Source: Flavobacterium jejuense
GTDB taxonomy: Bacteria; Bacteroidota; Bacteroidia; Flavobacteriales; Flavobacteriaceae
Reading direction: 5' to 3'
Length of the DNA stretch: 64,000 nt
NCBI RefSeq assembly: GCF_006491595.2
Contig: NZ_VEVQ02000005.1
Coordinates: forward strand, 287,582 to 351,581
The number at the start of each line of letters is the position of its first letter. Within the stretch, counting starts at the first letter, position 1. The notes below the pieces were generated by a model. The model was not told the origin of the DNA. It searched no databases and saw only the letters and a program-made list of their open reading frames with translations. Both the position numbers and the translations under genes were made by a program. Below are positions 51,071-59,613 of the stretch, piece by piece.

Positions 51071-51102
51071 TTTGAATAATCACAAATAGTATGTTATATT
51101 TG
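51071..51102 (+). promoter_or_regulatory. Promoter of dnaX
   Basis: TTTG (51071-51074) and TATATTTG (51095-51102), 20 bp apart, match -33 and -7. The transcript would start about 10 bases before the ATG at 51119. Confidence 0.7.
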
Positions 51103-51118
51103 TGGTTCAATTACAGCA

Positions 51119-52204
51119 ATGGAACAATTTATAGTATCAGCTCGAAAATACCGTCCGCAAACCTTTAAAGATGTTGTGGGACAAAAGGCTATTACCAATA
51201 CTTTGTTGAATGCTATTGAAACCAATCACCTAGCACAAGCTTTGCTATTTACAGGACCTAGAGGTGTTGGAAAAACCACTTGTGCTCGTATTTTGGCACG
51301 AAAAATCAATCAAGAGGGTTATGATGACCCGAATGAAGATTTCTCTTTTAATGTGTTTGAATTAGATGCCGCTTCCAACAATGGTGTGGATGATATCAGA
51401 AGTATTATTGATCAAGTTCGAATACCTCCTCAAACTGGAAAATATAAAGTTTATATTATTGATGAGGTACACATGCTATCACAAGCGGCTTTTAATGCTT
51501 TTCTGAAAACATTAGAAGAACCACCTAAGCATGCTATTTTTATTTTAGCTACTACGGAAAAGCATAAGATTATTCCAACGATACTTTCGCGTTGTCAAAT
51601 ATTTGATTTCAAAAGAATTACCGTTAATGATGCGAAAGAACATTTAGCAGAAATTGCAAAAGAACAAGGGGTTTCCTTTGAAGATGATGCGTTGCATGTA
51701 ATTGCTCAAAAAGCAGATGGTGCTATGCGTGATGCGTTGTCAATTTTTGACCGAGTGGTTTCGTATTGTGGCAATAACTTAACAAGACAAGCTGTTACAG
51801 AAAATTTAAACGTCCTTGATTTTGAATACTATATTAAAATCACCGATTTAATTTTAGAAAATAAAATTCCCGATTTACTAATGGCTTACAACGAAATCTT
51901 AGCCAAAGGTTTTGACGGTCATCATTTTGTGGCTGGTTTGGCTTCGCATTTTAGAGATTTATTGGTGTGCCAAAATCCTGTTACAATTTCACTTTTAGAA
52001 GTGGGCGAACAAGCACAAAGTTTGTATGCTACACAATCGCGAAAAGCTACTCAACAATTTTTATTACAAGGTATCGAATTGGCCAACGAAACGGATTTGA
52101 AGTATAAAAACAGTCAAAATCAACGTCTTTTAGTCGAACTTTGCTTGATGCAACTAGCCTCTATCACTTTTGATGGAGAAAAAAAAAAGCTAAGTCCTTT
52201 ATAA
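51119..52204 (+). CDS. dnaX: DNA polymerase III gamma subunit (short dnaX product)
   Basis: 361 residues. Clamp-loader ATPase: Walker A TGPRGVGKTTCARILARK, Walker B VYIIDEVHMLSQ, sensor 1 FILATTEKHKIIPTILSRC, and the usual start RKYRPQTFKDVVGQKAITNTL. The zero frame stops seven codons past an A10 run (52179-52188) that encodes E-K-K-K. The frame continues as tau only after a -1 shift at this run, as in dnaX of E. coli and Thermus. The zinc-module cysteines of E. coli DnaX are absent, as in other Bacteroidota. Confidence 0.93.
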   Translation: MEQFIVSARKYRPQTFKDVVGQKAITNTLLNAIETNHLAQALLFTGPRGVGKTTCARILARKINQEGYDDPNEDFSFNVFELDAASNNGVDDIRSIIDQVRIPPQTGKYKVYIIDEVHMLSQAAFNAFLKTLEEPPKHAIFILATTEKHKIIPTILSRCQIFDFKRITVNDAKEHLAEIAKEQGVSFEDDALHVIAQKADGAMRDALSIFDRVVSYCGNNLTRQAVTENLNVLDFEYYIKITDLILENKIPDLLMAYNEILAKGFDGHHFVAGLASHFRDLLVCQNPVTISLLEVGEQAQSLYATQSRKATQQFLLQGIELANETDLKYKNSQNQRLLVELCLMQLASITFDGEKKKLSPL

Positions 52205-52881
52205 TTCCAGCCACACATTTTAGGAATGCCACTTATTCTATTACTGAGGTTAAAAGTCCAAAGACAGAAGTCGAAAGTCCAAAGTTGAATGTTGAAGGTC
52301 AGAAGACTGAAGTCCAAAGTCGAATGTCGAATGTTGAAAATCAAATCACTGAGAACAAACAACAGACAACCGATAACAGACAACCAATAACAGACAACAA
52401 ACCACAAACAACCGACAACAGTCCGAAAATATCTGCGCTTTCTTTATCGAGTATTCGAGCTAAGAAAGAGTTGGAAGCCAAGCAAGCCCAACATCAAAGG
52501 CATCATGAAGAATTACCTACAGAAGCCTTTACAGAAACCGATATGCGTTTGATGTGGAACAAGTTTGCCCAACGATTAACCGATCAAGGCAAGCGTTTGA
52601 TGGCAACTTATATGCAAATGAATGATCCTATTCTGGATGGAGCTACAATTACCTTAGAATTACCGAATCAAAGTACCAAAGAAGAATTTTTAACAGGTTA
52701 TCACGATCTTTTAGGTTATTTAAGAGGCAAACTGCACAATCATGATATTACGATTGAAGTTCGCGTAAATGAAACTACAGAGACGAAATATGCCTTTACT
52801 CCTATTGAAAAGTTTGAAAAACTAAAAAGCATCAATCCGAATATTGAACTACTGAAAAAGTTGTTTGATTTGGATGTGTAG
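52189..52881 (+). CDS. dnaX: DNA polymerase III tau-specific C-terminal part (-1 frame)
   Basis: The frame entered by a -1 shift at the A10 run is open from 52189 to the TAG at 52879-52881, 230 codons, giving a tau of about 587 residues. The first 80 residues are a linker of Lys/Thr/Asn/Gln/Asp repeats (TEVKSPKTEVESPK, KQQTTDNRQPITDNKP). The last 125 residues form a folded domain (DMRLMWNKFAQRLTDQGKRLMATYMQMNDP ... ELLKKLFDLDV) expected to bind polymerase. Whether the shift is translational, transcriptional slippage or a sequence error cannot be told from the sequence. Confidence 0.8.
   Translation, partial: AKSFIIPATHFRNATYSITEVKSPKTEVESPKLNVEGQKTEVQSRMSNVENQITENKQQTTDNRQPITDNKPQTTDNSPKISALSLSSIRAKKELEAKQAQHQRHHEELPTEAFTETDMRLMWNKFAQRLTDQGKRLMATYMQMNDPILDGATITLELPNQSTKEEFLTGYHDLLGYLRGKLHNHDITIEVRVNETTETKYAFTPIEKFEKLKSINPNIELLKKLFDLDV
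52245..52425 (+). repeat. Low-complexity linker of dnaX
   Basis: Short imperfect units related to GAAGTCCAAAG and then ACAACAGACAACCGA are strung together in-frame in the tau linker. The same kinds of units occur as noncoding DNA at 36005-36060 and 51014-51060 (acaactcataactcacaacctacaac). Confidence 0.6.
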
Positions 52882-52896
52882 CTACTATTACAATAT

Positions 52897-53325
52897 ATGG
52901 AAATATATCAATTAACCTATAAATCAAAGGCTACATCTAGAATAGCTTTAGACGATTTGAATGTCATCTTAGAACGTTCAAACCTTAATAATTCAAAATC
53001 CAACATTACAGGATGTTTGGTTTTTTACAACGATTTTTTTATTCAAATTTTAGAAGGAAGTAAAGAGGATGTTTTACAGATTTATGATAAAATTTGTGCA
53101 GATGATAGACATCATTCCATAGAGTTATTGTGGCAAAATACTGCAGAAAAGCGTTTTTTTGTGGATTGGAATATGGGATTTTATACTCCAGAGCAAGAAA
53201 GTGAAATTCTATTTGTAAATAACTACAAACTACTATCTAATTTTGCTGACAAATCCATGGGCAGTTTGATGCGCTTTTGGATATCCGTAGAAAAAATATT
53301 AGAAAGTAAAAAATTATCATTTTAA
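52897..53325 (+). CDS. BLUF-domain blue-light photoreceptor
   Basis: 142 residues, a stand-alone BLUF domain (FAD-binding, blue-light sensing) with a short C-terminal helical cap and no output domain. The key residues are present at the right spacing: Y8 (QLTYKSKAT), N32 (NNSKSNITG) and Q50 (FFIQILEG), corresponding to Tyr21, Asn45 and Gln63 of AppA. Short BLUF proteins act through protein partners. It starts 15 bases after the tau stop and is flanked by a duplicated dnaX tail, which points to insertion into this site. Confidence 0.92.
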   Translation: MEIYQLTYKSKATSRIALDDLNVILERSNLNNSKSNITGCLVFYNDFFIQILEGSKEDVLQIYDKICADDRHHSIELLWQNTAEKRFFVDWNMGFYTPEQESEILFVNNYKLLSNFADKSMGSLMRFWISVEKILESKKLSF

Positions 53326-53352
53326 AATATTACTATTTTTTAAATAATTGCA

Positions 53353-53385
53353 TTATTGAAGAAGTTGTTTGATTTGGATGTATAA
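53353..53385 (+). pseudogene. Duplicate of the dnaX 3' end
   Basis: TTATTGAAGAAGTTGTTTGA onward encodes LLKKLFDLDV and a stop, the same last ten residues and stop position as dnaX at 52849-52881; 20 consecutive bases are identical (AAGTTGTTTGATTTGGATGT). It lies just past the BLUF gene, so the BLUF gene is bracketed by two copies. Confidence 0.85.
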
Positions 53386-53415
53386 CTAATAATCTTTAAA
53401 TACTTATTATTTACA

Positions 53416-53790
53416 ATGACTATTGATAATTTAACTCCTTACAATGCAGATTTCTGGAATTTTTTGAGAACAAATCTCAAAAAAGCTTTTAAAAATACAG
53501 CTTTACATTTTAATTTTATGATCTATCCTACTGAAATTTCAATACATTCAATAGCAAAAAAAACGAAAACAACCGCTCCAACTTTGATAAATGCTAAAAT
53601 AGTTTTCTTTATAGATGATACTAATGAAATGGAATATGTAACAAAAATCAGCTTAGGTTCTAATTCTCGTAAAGCATATAGTAATACTAAAGGAACAGCT
53701 ATCTCAAAGTGTTTTCCAATCTCTAAACCTTTTTCAGAATGGATAAAAATAGAAGAATTAAGAAAAGAGATTCGAATAGATTTATTGTAA
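53416..53790 (+). CDS. Small protein of unknown function
   Basis: 124 residues, basic, no signal peptide. FWNFLRTNLKKAFKNTALHFNFMIYPTEISIHSIAKK and later MEYVTKISLGSNSRKAYSNTKGTAISKCFPISKPFSEWIKIEELRKEI. No family was recognised. The gene lies between the duplicated dnaX tail and a hairpin. Confidence 0.5.
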   Translation: MTIDNLTPYNADFWNFLRTNLKKAFKNTALHFNFMIYPTEISIHSIAKKTKTTAPTLINAKIVFFIDDTNEMEYVTKISLGSNSRKAYSNTKGTAISKCFPISKPFSEWIKIEELRKEIRIDLL

Positions 53791-53806
53791 ACTGATATGT
53801 AATAAA

Positions 53807-53835
53807 TTCTAATTGATTAGCTTAACCAATTAGAA
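53807..53835 (+). terminator. Possible terminator hairpin
   Basis: TTCTAATTG / CAATTAGAA stem with a further TTA/TAA pairing inside the loop, then gattttac. The T run is poor, so confidence is modest. Confidence 0.45.
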
Positions 53836-53895
53836 GATTTTACTAGTTTTATCATTTTTCAAGAAAAATCATTCAATTACACCAAAAATACAATT

Positions 53896-54153
53896 ATGAA
53901 CGATAAAATATTACATTTCAAACCCACAAATAGAAAATCTTTTATAGAATTAATTCATCTATTAAGAGAAGATCTAATAAATGACTCTTCAACATGGGAA
54001 AACAAAACACTTCCTGATTTTCTAGAAGCTATAGGAAGATATGCTGAAGATATTCAAGGATATTATATTGATACGAATCAAAATTATAATGCTGATGAGC
54101 CGAACTGGAAAGTGATTTCAGACTTATTTATAGGCGCTAGTGTGTATGAATAA
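53896..54153 (+). CDS. DUF7660-like small protein
   Basis: 85 residues: NRKSFIELIHLLREDLINDSSTWENKTLPDFLEAIGRYAEDIQGYY, then NADEPNWKVISDLFIGASVYE. This matches a family of short acidic proteins (DUF7660 type) spread among bacteria, with unknown function and often near immunity-like genes. It overlaps the AlkB-like gene by 14 bases, so the two are co-transcribed. Confidence 0.65.
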   Translation: MNDKILHFKPTNRKSFIELIHLLREDLINDSSTWENKTLPDFLEAIGRYAEDIQGYYIDTNQNYNADEPNWKVISDLFIGASVYE

Positions 54154-54667
54154 AATGGAAGGAATAACCTACATCAACAACTGCATTGAAAATCCTACTG
54201 AATTATTTGATTTTTTCAAAACATCAATACATTGGGATGAAAGAATGGTTGCGCGAAAAACAGCTAGTTATGGAAAAGCGTATGATTATTCCCAAATTCA
54301 CTATCCATATCAAGCTTTTCTTCCTGAAATGGAACCACTTATTAGTAAGATTCAGTCTGTTTTGCATTTTGAACCTAATAATTGTTTGATTAACTATTAT
54401 TTAGATGGAAAATCGAAAATGGGTTATCATTCGGATCAAACAGATATTTTAGAAAAAGATACAGGTGTAGCGATTATTTCTCTTGGTGAAACTAGAATTT
54501 TACGCTTTAGAAATATTGAAAATAAAGCTATTATTATCGATTATCCTTTAGAGTCAGGTTCCCTGTTTTACATGACTAGTGAACTGCAAAAAGAATGGCA
54601 ACACGCTATACCAAAATCGAATACAGAAAAGGGTAGAATGAGTTTGACTTTTAGAAAGATGATATGA
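54140..54667 (+). CDS. AlkB-like 2-oxoglutarate/Fe(II) dioxygenase
   Basis: 175 residues. Iron ligands H97 and D99 (GYHSDQTD) and H155 (KEWQHAIPKS); the 2-oxoglutarate arginine is in KGRMSLTFRKM (R166 or R172). SYGKAYDYSQIHYPYQAF is the substrate-lid region typical of AlkB homologues. AlkB proteins repair alkylated bases by oxidative demethylation. Some stand-alone homologues act on other substrates, so the target is not fixed. It overlaps both neighbours. Confidence 0.9.
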   Translation: MCMNKMEGITYINNCIENPTELFDFFKTSIHWDERMVARKTASYGKAYDYSQIHYPYQAFLPEMEPLISKIQSVLHFEPNNCLINYYLDGKSKMGYHSDQTDILEKDTGVAIISLGETRILRFRNIENKAIIIDYPLESGSLFYMTSELQKEWQHAIPKSNTEKGRMSLTFRKMI

Positions 54668-55770
54668 AAAATAGTATGTATTTCTTGTTTTTTCTGTTAA
54701 CTAATATGAATTTGCTTGCTCAGGAAATCAAATACAAACCTGTTTTTATTAATCAATGTACCAAAGAAGAAGATAAGACTGTTACTTGGAATATTATTGA
54801 TAAAAAGCAAAGAAAACCTTTGAAAAAACAACCTTTTGATGTTGAAGTGTTATTACCTAGACTAGGAGAGTTTGAGTTGGTTTATGATTTTAATGACGCA
54901 GAACATATTAAAATTGAGAAAACTGGAACTACAATTGATACTATTTTTTTGGAAAAAATACGCATGGTTTATTTGGTATCACATCCTCCTATTCTACTTT
55001 TTCAAGATTGCAGTACTAATGCAACTGGAAAAATAACAGATTATTATTCTTCAGGAAAAATAAGAGCTACAGGTACTTTTGAAAACGGAAAACTTACAGA
55101 TACTTTAAAAAAATATGATAAAGAAGGAATTATAACAGACATAGAAATTCCTTATAAAAAAGGAAATAGATTACTTCATTACTATAAAGATGGACAAATA
55201 AAGGAAGAGGTAAATTACTGGAAAAAATACAAGAAACTGTATTATGAAACAGGGAAACTTGCTGAATATGAATCCTGGAAAGGAAAAGAAAAACTAATTT
55301 CTTATTTTGAAAACGGCACTCTAAAACGCTTAAGAAATTCTAAAAAACAAGAAACCTTTTCTAAAGAAGGAATATTAGTTGATAAAATAACCCGAAAAGA
55401 AATTTTAATACTCGAAAGATTATTCTCATTTAATAGAGATGATAGAAATCATCGTTTTTATGAGTATGATTGGGAACAATATGATGAAAAAGGTACGGTA
55501 AAATGTAAAATTGTCTATTATGAATCCAACTATTCCCTTATTGACTTTCCTGATAGTCTCCAACAAATCGCCCAATCTTCTATTGATAAAACAACTTTTT
55601 ACCAAAAAGGAATTACTTATAAAAAAATAACTACAAAATACCTAAAAGAAGATAATAACTATAAAAAATGGTTCATTATCTATCGCAAAGAAAATGAGGA
55701 ATGGATAGAAGAGGAAACAGTAGCGGTTGAAGATTTTTTTTTAATTTTTGAAAAATATATTACAAAATAA
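54664..55770 (+). CDS. Secreted MORN-2-like repeat protein
   Basis: 368 residues. Signal peptide MKNSMYFLFFLLTNMNLLAQ. From about residue 120 the pattern GKITDYYSSGKIRATGTFENGKLTDTLKKYDKEG, LLHYYKDGQIKEEVNYWKK, YYETGKLAEYESWKGKEKLISYFENG is the antitoxin/MORN_2-type repeat that recurs in Bacteroidota envelope proteins. Its ATG overlaps the AlkB stop (four bases), but the secreted protein and the dioxygenase have no evident common role. Confidence 0.75.
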   Translation: MKNSMYFLFFLLTNMNLLAQEIKYKPVFINQCTKEEDKTVTWNIIDKKQRKPLKKQPFDVEVLLPRLGEFELVYDFNDAEHIKIEKTGTTIDTIFLEKIRMVYLVSHPPILLFQDCSTNATGKITDYYSSGKIRATGTFENGKLTDTLKKYDKEGIITDIEIPYKKGNRLLHYYKDGQIKEEVNYWKKYKKLYYETGKLAEYESWKGKEKLISYFENGTLKRLRNSKKQETFSKEGILVDKITRKEILILERLFSFNRDDRNHRFYEYDWEQYDEKGTVKCKIVYYESNYSLIDFPDSLQQIAQSSIDKTTFYQKGITYKKITTKYLKEDNNYKKWFIIYRKENEEWIEEETVAVEDFFLIFEKYITK

Positions 55771-55774
55771 ATTT

Positions 55775-56290
55775 ATGTCACAAGCACTTGCAATAGGACT
55801 TATCTTATTATTTTTTCTTAGTATAAATATTCTATTAATTAGATATATTCTAATCCCTTTATTTTCAAGACCCATATTGCTTCTAAATGATATACTCGCT
55901 TTTTTAGAAAGTCAAAATTGTCATTATACTTCTCATTCGGTTAGTAAAAAAAGTAACGCTAATTATTCAAAAAAAACGCTACTAGAAAACTTGTTTTCTA
56001 TTTCTACAAAATATGATCTGATTGCTTTTTCGAACAATAAAAATGAATTAACACAATTTAATGTTACTGTAACGAATTACTATTACCCTAATTTTGAAAG
56101 TAAAAGAAGTATTTTTCTAAAGAATCGCAATATTCAATTTACAGAGGAAACAAATGAGGAAATTCTTAGCACAATTACTAAATTGTATGTACCCAAAATT
56201 AAAATAGTTGGGAATGTTTGTCCAGCTTGTAATACTAACATACAACCCAATACAACTCAATGTTCAGATTGTGGTCTCTTTTTTACTTAA
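55775..56290 (+). CDS. Membrane protein with C-terminal zinc ribbon
   Basis: 171 residues from the ATG at 55775; a start nine codons upstream would overlap the previous gene. One strong membrane helix (LAIGLILLFFLSINILLIRYILIPLF), then a soluble part, then a zinc ribbon at the end (NVCPACNTNIQPNTTQCSDCGLFF, two CxxC). No family was recognised. Confidence 0.6.
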   Translation: MSQALAIGLILLFFLSINILLIRYILIPLFSRPILLLNDILAFLESQNCHYTSHSVSKKSNANYSKKTLLENLFSISTKYDLIAFSNNKNELTQFNVTVTNYYYPNFESKRSIFLKNRNIQFTEETNEEILSTITKLYVPKIKIVGNVCPACNTNIQPNTTQCSDCGLFFT

Positions 56291-56297
56291 TTGAAAA

Positions 56298-56474
56298 TTA
56301 TTCTTTGTAATAATAAAAATTGATAAAACTAGCTATTGCTAACATTCCAAAGCTTGTAAGCCAATAATAATATCCTATCTTAAAGGAAGCTATATTCGCT
56401 AAATTTCCTCCTTCATTAATATATACTTTGCCAAAAAACATAATAATAATGTTAAGACCTATGACTAAATGCAC
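56298..56474 (-). pseudogene. Membrane-protein C-terminal fragment
   Basis: 58 codons on the minus strand (starting at GTG, no good ATG): HLVIGLNIIIMFFGKVYINEGGNLANIASFKIGYYYWLTSFGMLAIASFINFYYYKE, two membrane segments and a stop. A stop lies just upstream in frame, so it looks like the end of a larger lost gene. No family assignment. Confidence 0.4.
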
Positions 56475-56563
56475 TTCGAGTCAATGAAAAAAACAAAAAA
56501 TAAAACACTAATTACGACCGATAAAATTCTAAATTGAGAATTTAATTTCATGCCTTACTAAAC

Positions 56564-57454
56564 TTAAATCCTGCCATAATACATAGCTTTTACAATACCA
56601 TCAGAAAGTCCGATTTTAGGAACAAAAATCTGTCTGGCTCCACTCCATTTCATCGCATTTAAGTAAATGCGTGTAGCAGGAATAATAACGTCTGCACGAT
56701 CAGGATTTAAACCTAATTCTGAAATGCGTTGCTCATAAGTTAGACTATTTAACTTTTGATACTGCGAATTGATATATACATAAGAAAGCGGCTTATCTTG
56801 ATGCTTTTCGGATAATTTAAATAACTTATTGATATTTCCTCCTGAACCAATCATTGTAATTTCCTCATAAGGAGCAGTAACATTTTTAATCCATTTTTCA
56901 ATTTCTGTCCATACTATATCGTTTACCATATTATTTAACAAACGGACAGTTCCATTTTTAAATGATCTAGAAGCTACAATTTTACCTCCTGAGAAGATAG
57001 AAAATTCGGTACTTCCTCCACCTACATCTACGTATAAAAAGGTTCTATCGGAATTGATAAATTGTTTTAAATCAGAAGATGCAATTATTGAAGCTTCTTT
57101 TTTACCATCTATAATTTCGATTTTAATATCTGCTTTTTTCTTTATTAAGGCTAAAATTTCGTCATTATTTATTGCTTCTCTCATAGCAGACGTAGCACAA
57201 GCCTTGTATTTTTCAACTTTATGTACTTTCATCAAAAGCTTAAACGCTTTCATTGCATCTACCATTCTATCTATATTTTCATCGGAAATCTCCCCAACAG
57301 TAAAAGCTTCTTGCCCTAAACGAATAGGCACCCGAACTAGTGAACTTTTATTAAATTGTGCAGACTTACCTTCTTCTTCAACTATATTAGTTATCAAAAG
57401 ACGCATAGCATTGGAACCAATATCTATAGCTGCATATTTCTTTAATTTGATCAT
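56564..57454 (-). CDS. Ppx/GppA phosphatase family protein
   Basis: 296 residues, the two-domain ASKHA core without extra C-terminal domains. Phosphate 1 motif YAAIDIGSNAMRLLI, the TSAMREA segment, and phosphate 2 motif FLYVDVGGGSTEFSIF. Ppx enzymes degrade polyphosphate; GppA acts on pppGpp, and the two cannot be separated by sequence here. It follows ppk1 by 47 bases on the same strand, which favours a polyphosphate role. Confidence 0.92.
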   Translation of the reverse strand: MIKLKKYAAIDIGSNAMRLLITNIVEEEGKSAQFNKSSLVRVPIRLGQEAFTVGEISDENIDRMVDAMKAFKLLMKVHKVEKYKACATSAMREAINNDEILALIKKKADIKIEIIDGKKEASIIASSDLKQFINSDRTFLYVDVGGGSTEFSIFSGGKIVASRSFKNGTVRLLNNMVNDIVWTEIEKWIKNVTAPYEEITMIGSGGNINKLFKLSEKHQDKPLSYVYINSQYQKLNSLTYEQRISELGLNPDRADVIIPATRIYLNAMKWSGARQIFVPKIGLSDGIVKAMYYGRI

Positions 57455-57501
57455 CTATTATTTTTTTGTGAAATTGTAATATAGTCTTACAATTACTTTT
57501 T

Positions 57502-59613
57502 TTAGAATATTTTTTCTTTTTTAGAAGTAGTCTCTAATTTTTCTTTATAGTAATTATACATTTCTAGTTGAGCTCGAAAAGGTTTCTCTCCTGCTATTTT
57601 TCGATACTCGTTTTTTAAATTCTCAGAATGAATTCTTGCTTTAATATTTGCTTTCCAACCAATTTCAAAAGTTTCTAACATTTCTTTTTTAATATCCTCA
57701 TCATAAATAGGACAAGTAACTTCTACTCTTGCATCTATATTTCTGGTCATAAAATCAGCAGATGATATATATATTTCTGGATTATTATTATTTGAAAAAA
57801 TATAAATTCTAGAATGTTCTAAATAATTATCTACAATACTTATGGCTTCAATATTTTCACTCATTCCTTTAATTCCAGGAATCAAACAGCAAATTCCTCT
57901 AATTATCATTTGAATTTTAACACCCGCAGCACTTGCCTCATACAATTTATCAATCATTTTATAATCGGACACACTATTCATCTTGATTTTTATGTAGGCT
58001 TCTTTACCTGAAAGAGCATTCATAATCTCTCTATCTATCAATTTTAAAAACTTAGAACGGGTGTAATGTGGTGATACAAATAAGTGTTTATAGCGATGTA
58101 CTTTATAGTTAATTTCGAAAAATTCAAATACTTTAGAAACATCTTTCATGATTGGATTATTTGCTGTAAACAAAGTTACATCTGTATATACTTTAGCCGA
58201 ATTTTCGTTAAAATTTCCCGTTGAAATAAAACCATATCTTTTTAGTTTCGTATCTTCAATTCGCTCTATAATACATATTTTACTATGAACTTTTAATCCT
58301 TTTATTCCAAAAATGAGATTAATTCCTTCCGTTTGCATTTGCTCCGCATAAGAAATATTACTTGCTTCATCAAATCGAGCTTGTAACTCAATTTGTACTG
58401 TAACTTTCTTCCCATTTTTCGCAGCATTAATTAAAGAACTAATAATTTGTGAGTTCTTAGCCAATCGGTACAGTGTTATTTTAATAGAAACTACCTTTGG
58501 ATCTAAAGCGGCTTCTCGCAAAAATTTAATTATATAAGAAAAAGATTGGTAAGGTGAATTTAATAAATAATCTTTATGTCTTATTTTTTCTAAGATACTT
58601 CCTTCAATATTTAAACCTGGAATAGATAGTGCTGGATTTTTTTTATATAACAGATCATATCTTCCTAAATTAGGAAAATTCATATAATCTCTACGATTGT
58701 GATATCTTCCACCAGGAATAATACTATCTGAACTATCAATGTGCATTCTTTCCAATAAAAATGCTAAAGTGTCTTTTCCTATGGCCTGATCATAAACAAA
58801 ACGAACTGGTTCTCCTACTCTACGCTCTTTAACACTATCGGAAACTTTTTCTATAAAACTTTTACTTAAATCACTATCAAATTCTAACTGAGCATCTCTT
58901 GTAATTTTAATCATATGAGCAGACATACTCTCATAATTAAAAATATTAAAAATATAATTTAGATTCAATCGAATAACATCATCTAACAATATAATATATT
59001 GCTTTTCTGAATTTGTGGGTAAAACTACAAACCTATTTATTGTGCTTGGAATTTCTACAACAGCATAACGAACTTTTTTATCTTCATTTACTGAAGATTC
59101 TGATTCGTTATTCATTACTAATTTGATTGCTAAATAACCTGAAGTATCCTTTAATAAAGGAAACTTATCTAAATCATTTAACATAATTGTTACAATAGCA
59201 GGGCTGACTGTTTGAATAAAATAGTCGCGAATAAAGAGTTCTTGTTCTTTTGAAATTTGTTTTTCATTAACAATATAAATGTTCTCTTTTTCTAATTTTT
59301 GTTCTATTTCACTTAAAATTCGTAAACTTTCTGATTGATGCTCAATCACTATTTCTGTGATTTCTTTTAATAAAGTTTCTGCAGAAACACCTCCTAGAAT
59401 TTTTTCGCTATCAACATTTTCAAATCGCATTCTACGAATAGCTGCATAACGAACTCTAAAAAACTCGTCTAAATTATTTGAAAATATTCCTAAAAAACGT
59501 AATCGATCTAATAATGGTACAGATTCATCAGCAGCTTCTTGTAATACTCTAGCATTAAATGTTAGCCAGCTTTTTTCTCTGTCAATGTATTTGCTTTGTG
59601 TTATGTTGTTCAT
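57502..59613 (-). CDS. ppk1: Polyphosphate kinase 1
   Basis: 703 residues from the ATG at 59613 (ten codons inside the longest frame). It makes polyphosphate from ATP reversibly. N-terminal signature REKSWLTFNARVLQEAADESVPLLDRLRFLGIFSNNLDEFFRVR. The phosphohistidine region is LKVHSKICIIERIED, and the paired motif YGFISTGNFNENSAKVYTDVTLFTANN follows, both in the PLD-like catalytic domains. Length is normal. It overlaps sixA by 32 bases, so the three genes sixA-ppk1-ppx form an operon. Confidence 0.96.
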   Translation of the reverse strand: MNNITQSKYIDREKSWLTFNARVLQEAADESVPLLDRLRFLGIFSNNLDEFFRVRYAAIRRMRFENVDSEKILGGVSAETLLKEITEIVIEHQSESLRILSEIEQKLEKENIYIVNEKQISKEQELFIRDYFIQTVSPAIVTIMLNDLDKFPLLKDTSGYLAIKLVMNNESESSVNEDKKVRYAVVEIPSTINRFVVLPTNSEKQYIILLDDVIRLNLNYIFNIFNYESMSAHMIKITRDAQLEFDSDLSKSFIEKVSDSVKERRVGEPVRFVYDQAIGKDTLAFLLERMHIDSSDSIIPGGRYHNRRDYMNFPNLGRYDLLYKKNPALSIPGLNIEGSILEKIRHKDYLLNSPYQSFSYIIKFLREAALDPKVVSIKITLYRLAKNSQIISSLINAAKNGKKVTVQIELQARFDEASNISYAEQMQTEGINLIFGIKGLKVHSKICIIERIEDTKLKRYGFISTGNFNENSAKVYTDVTLFTANNPIMKDVSKVFEFFEINYKVHRYKHLFVSPHYTRSKFLKLIDREIMNALSGKEAYIKIKMNSVSDYKMIDKLYEASAAGVKIQMIIRGICCLIPGIKGMSENIEAISIVDNYLEHSRIYIFSNNNNPEIYISSADFMTRNIDARVEVTCPIYDEDIKKEMLETFEIGWKANIKARIHSENLKNEYRKIAGEKPFRAQLEMYNYYKEKLETTSKKEKIF

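Noticed and set aside
57054..57479. Plus-strand 141-codon ORF opposite the Ppx/GppA gene
   Set aside because: Antisense shadow of a well-supported gene; hydrophobic pattern comes from the complementary strand.
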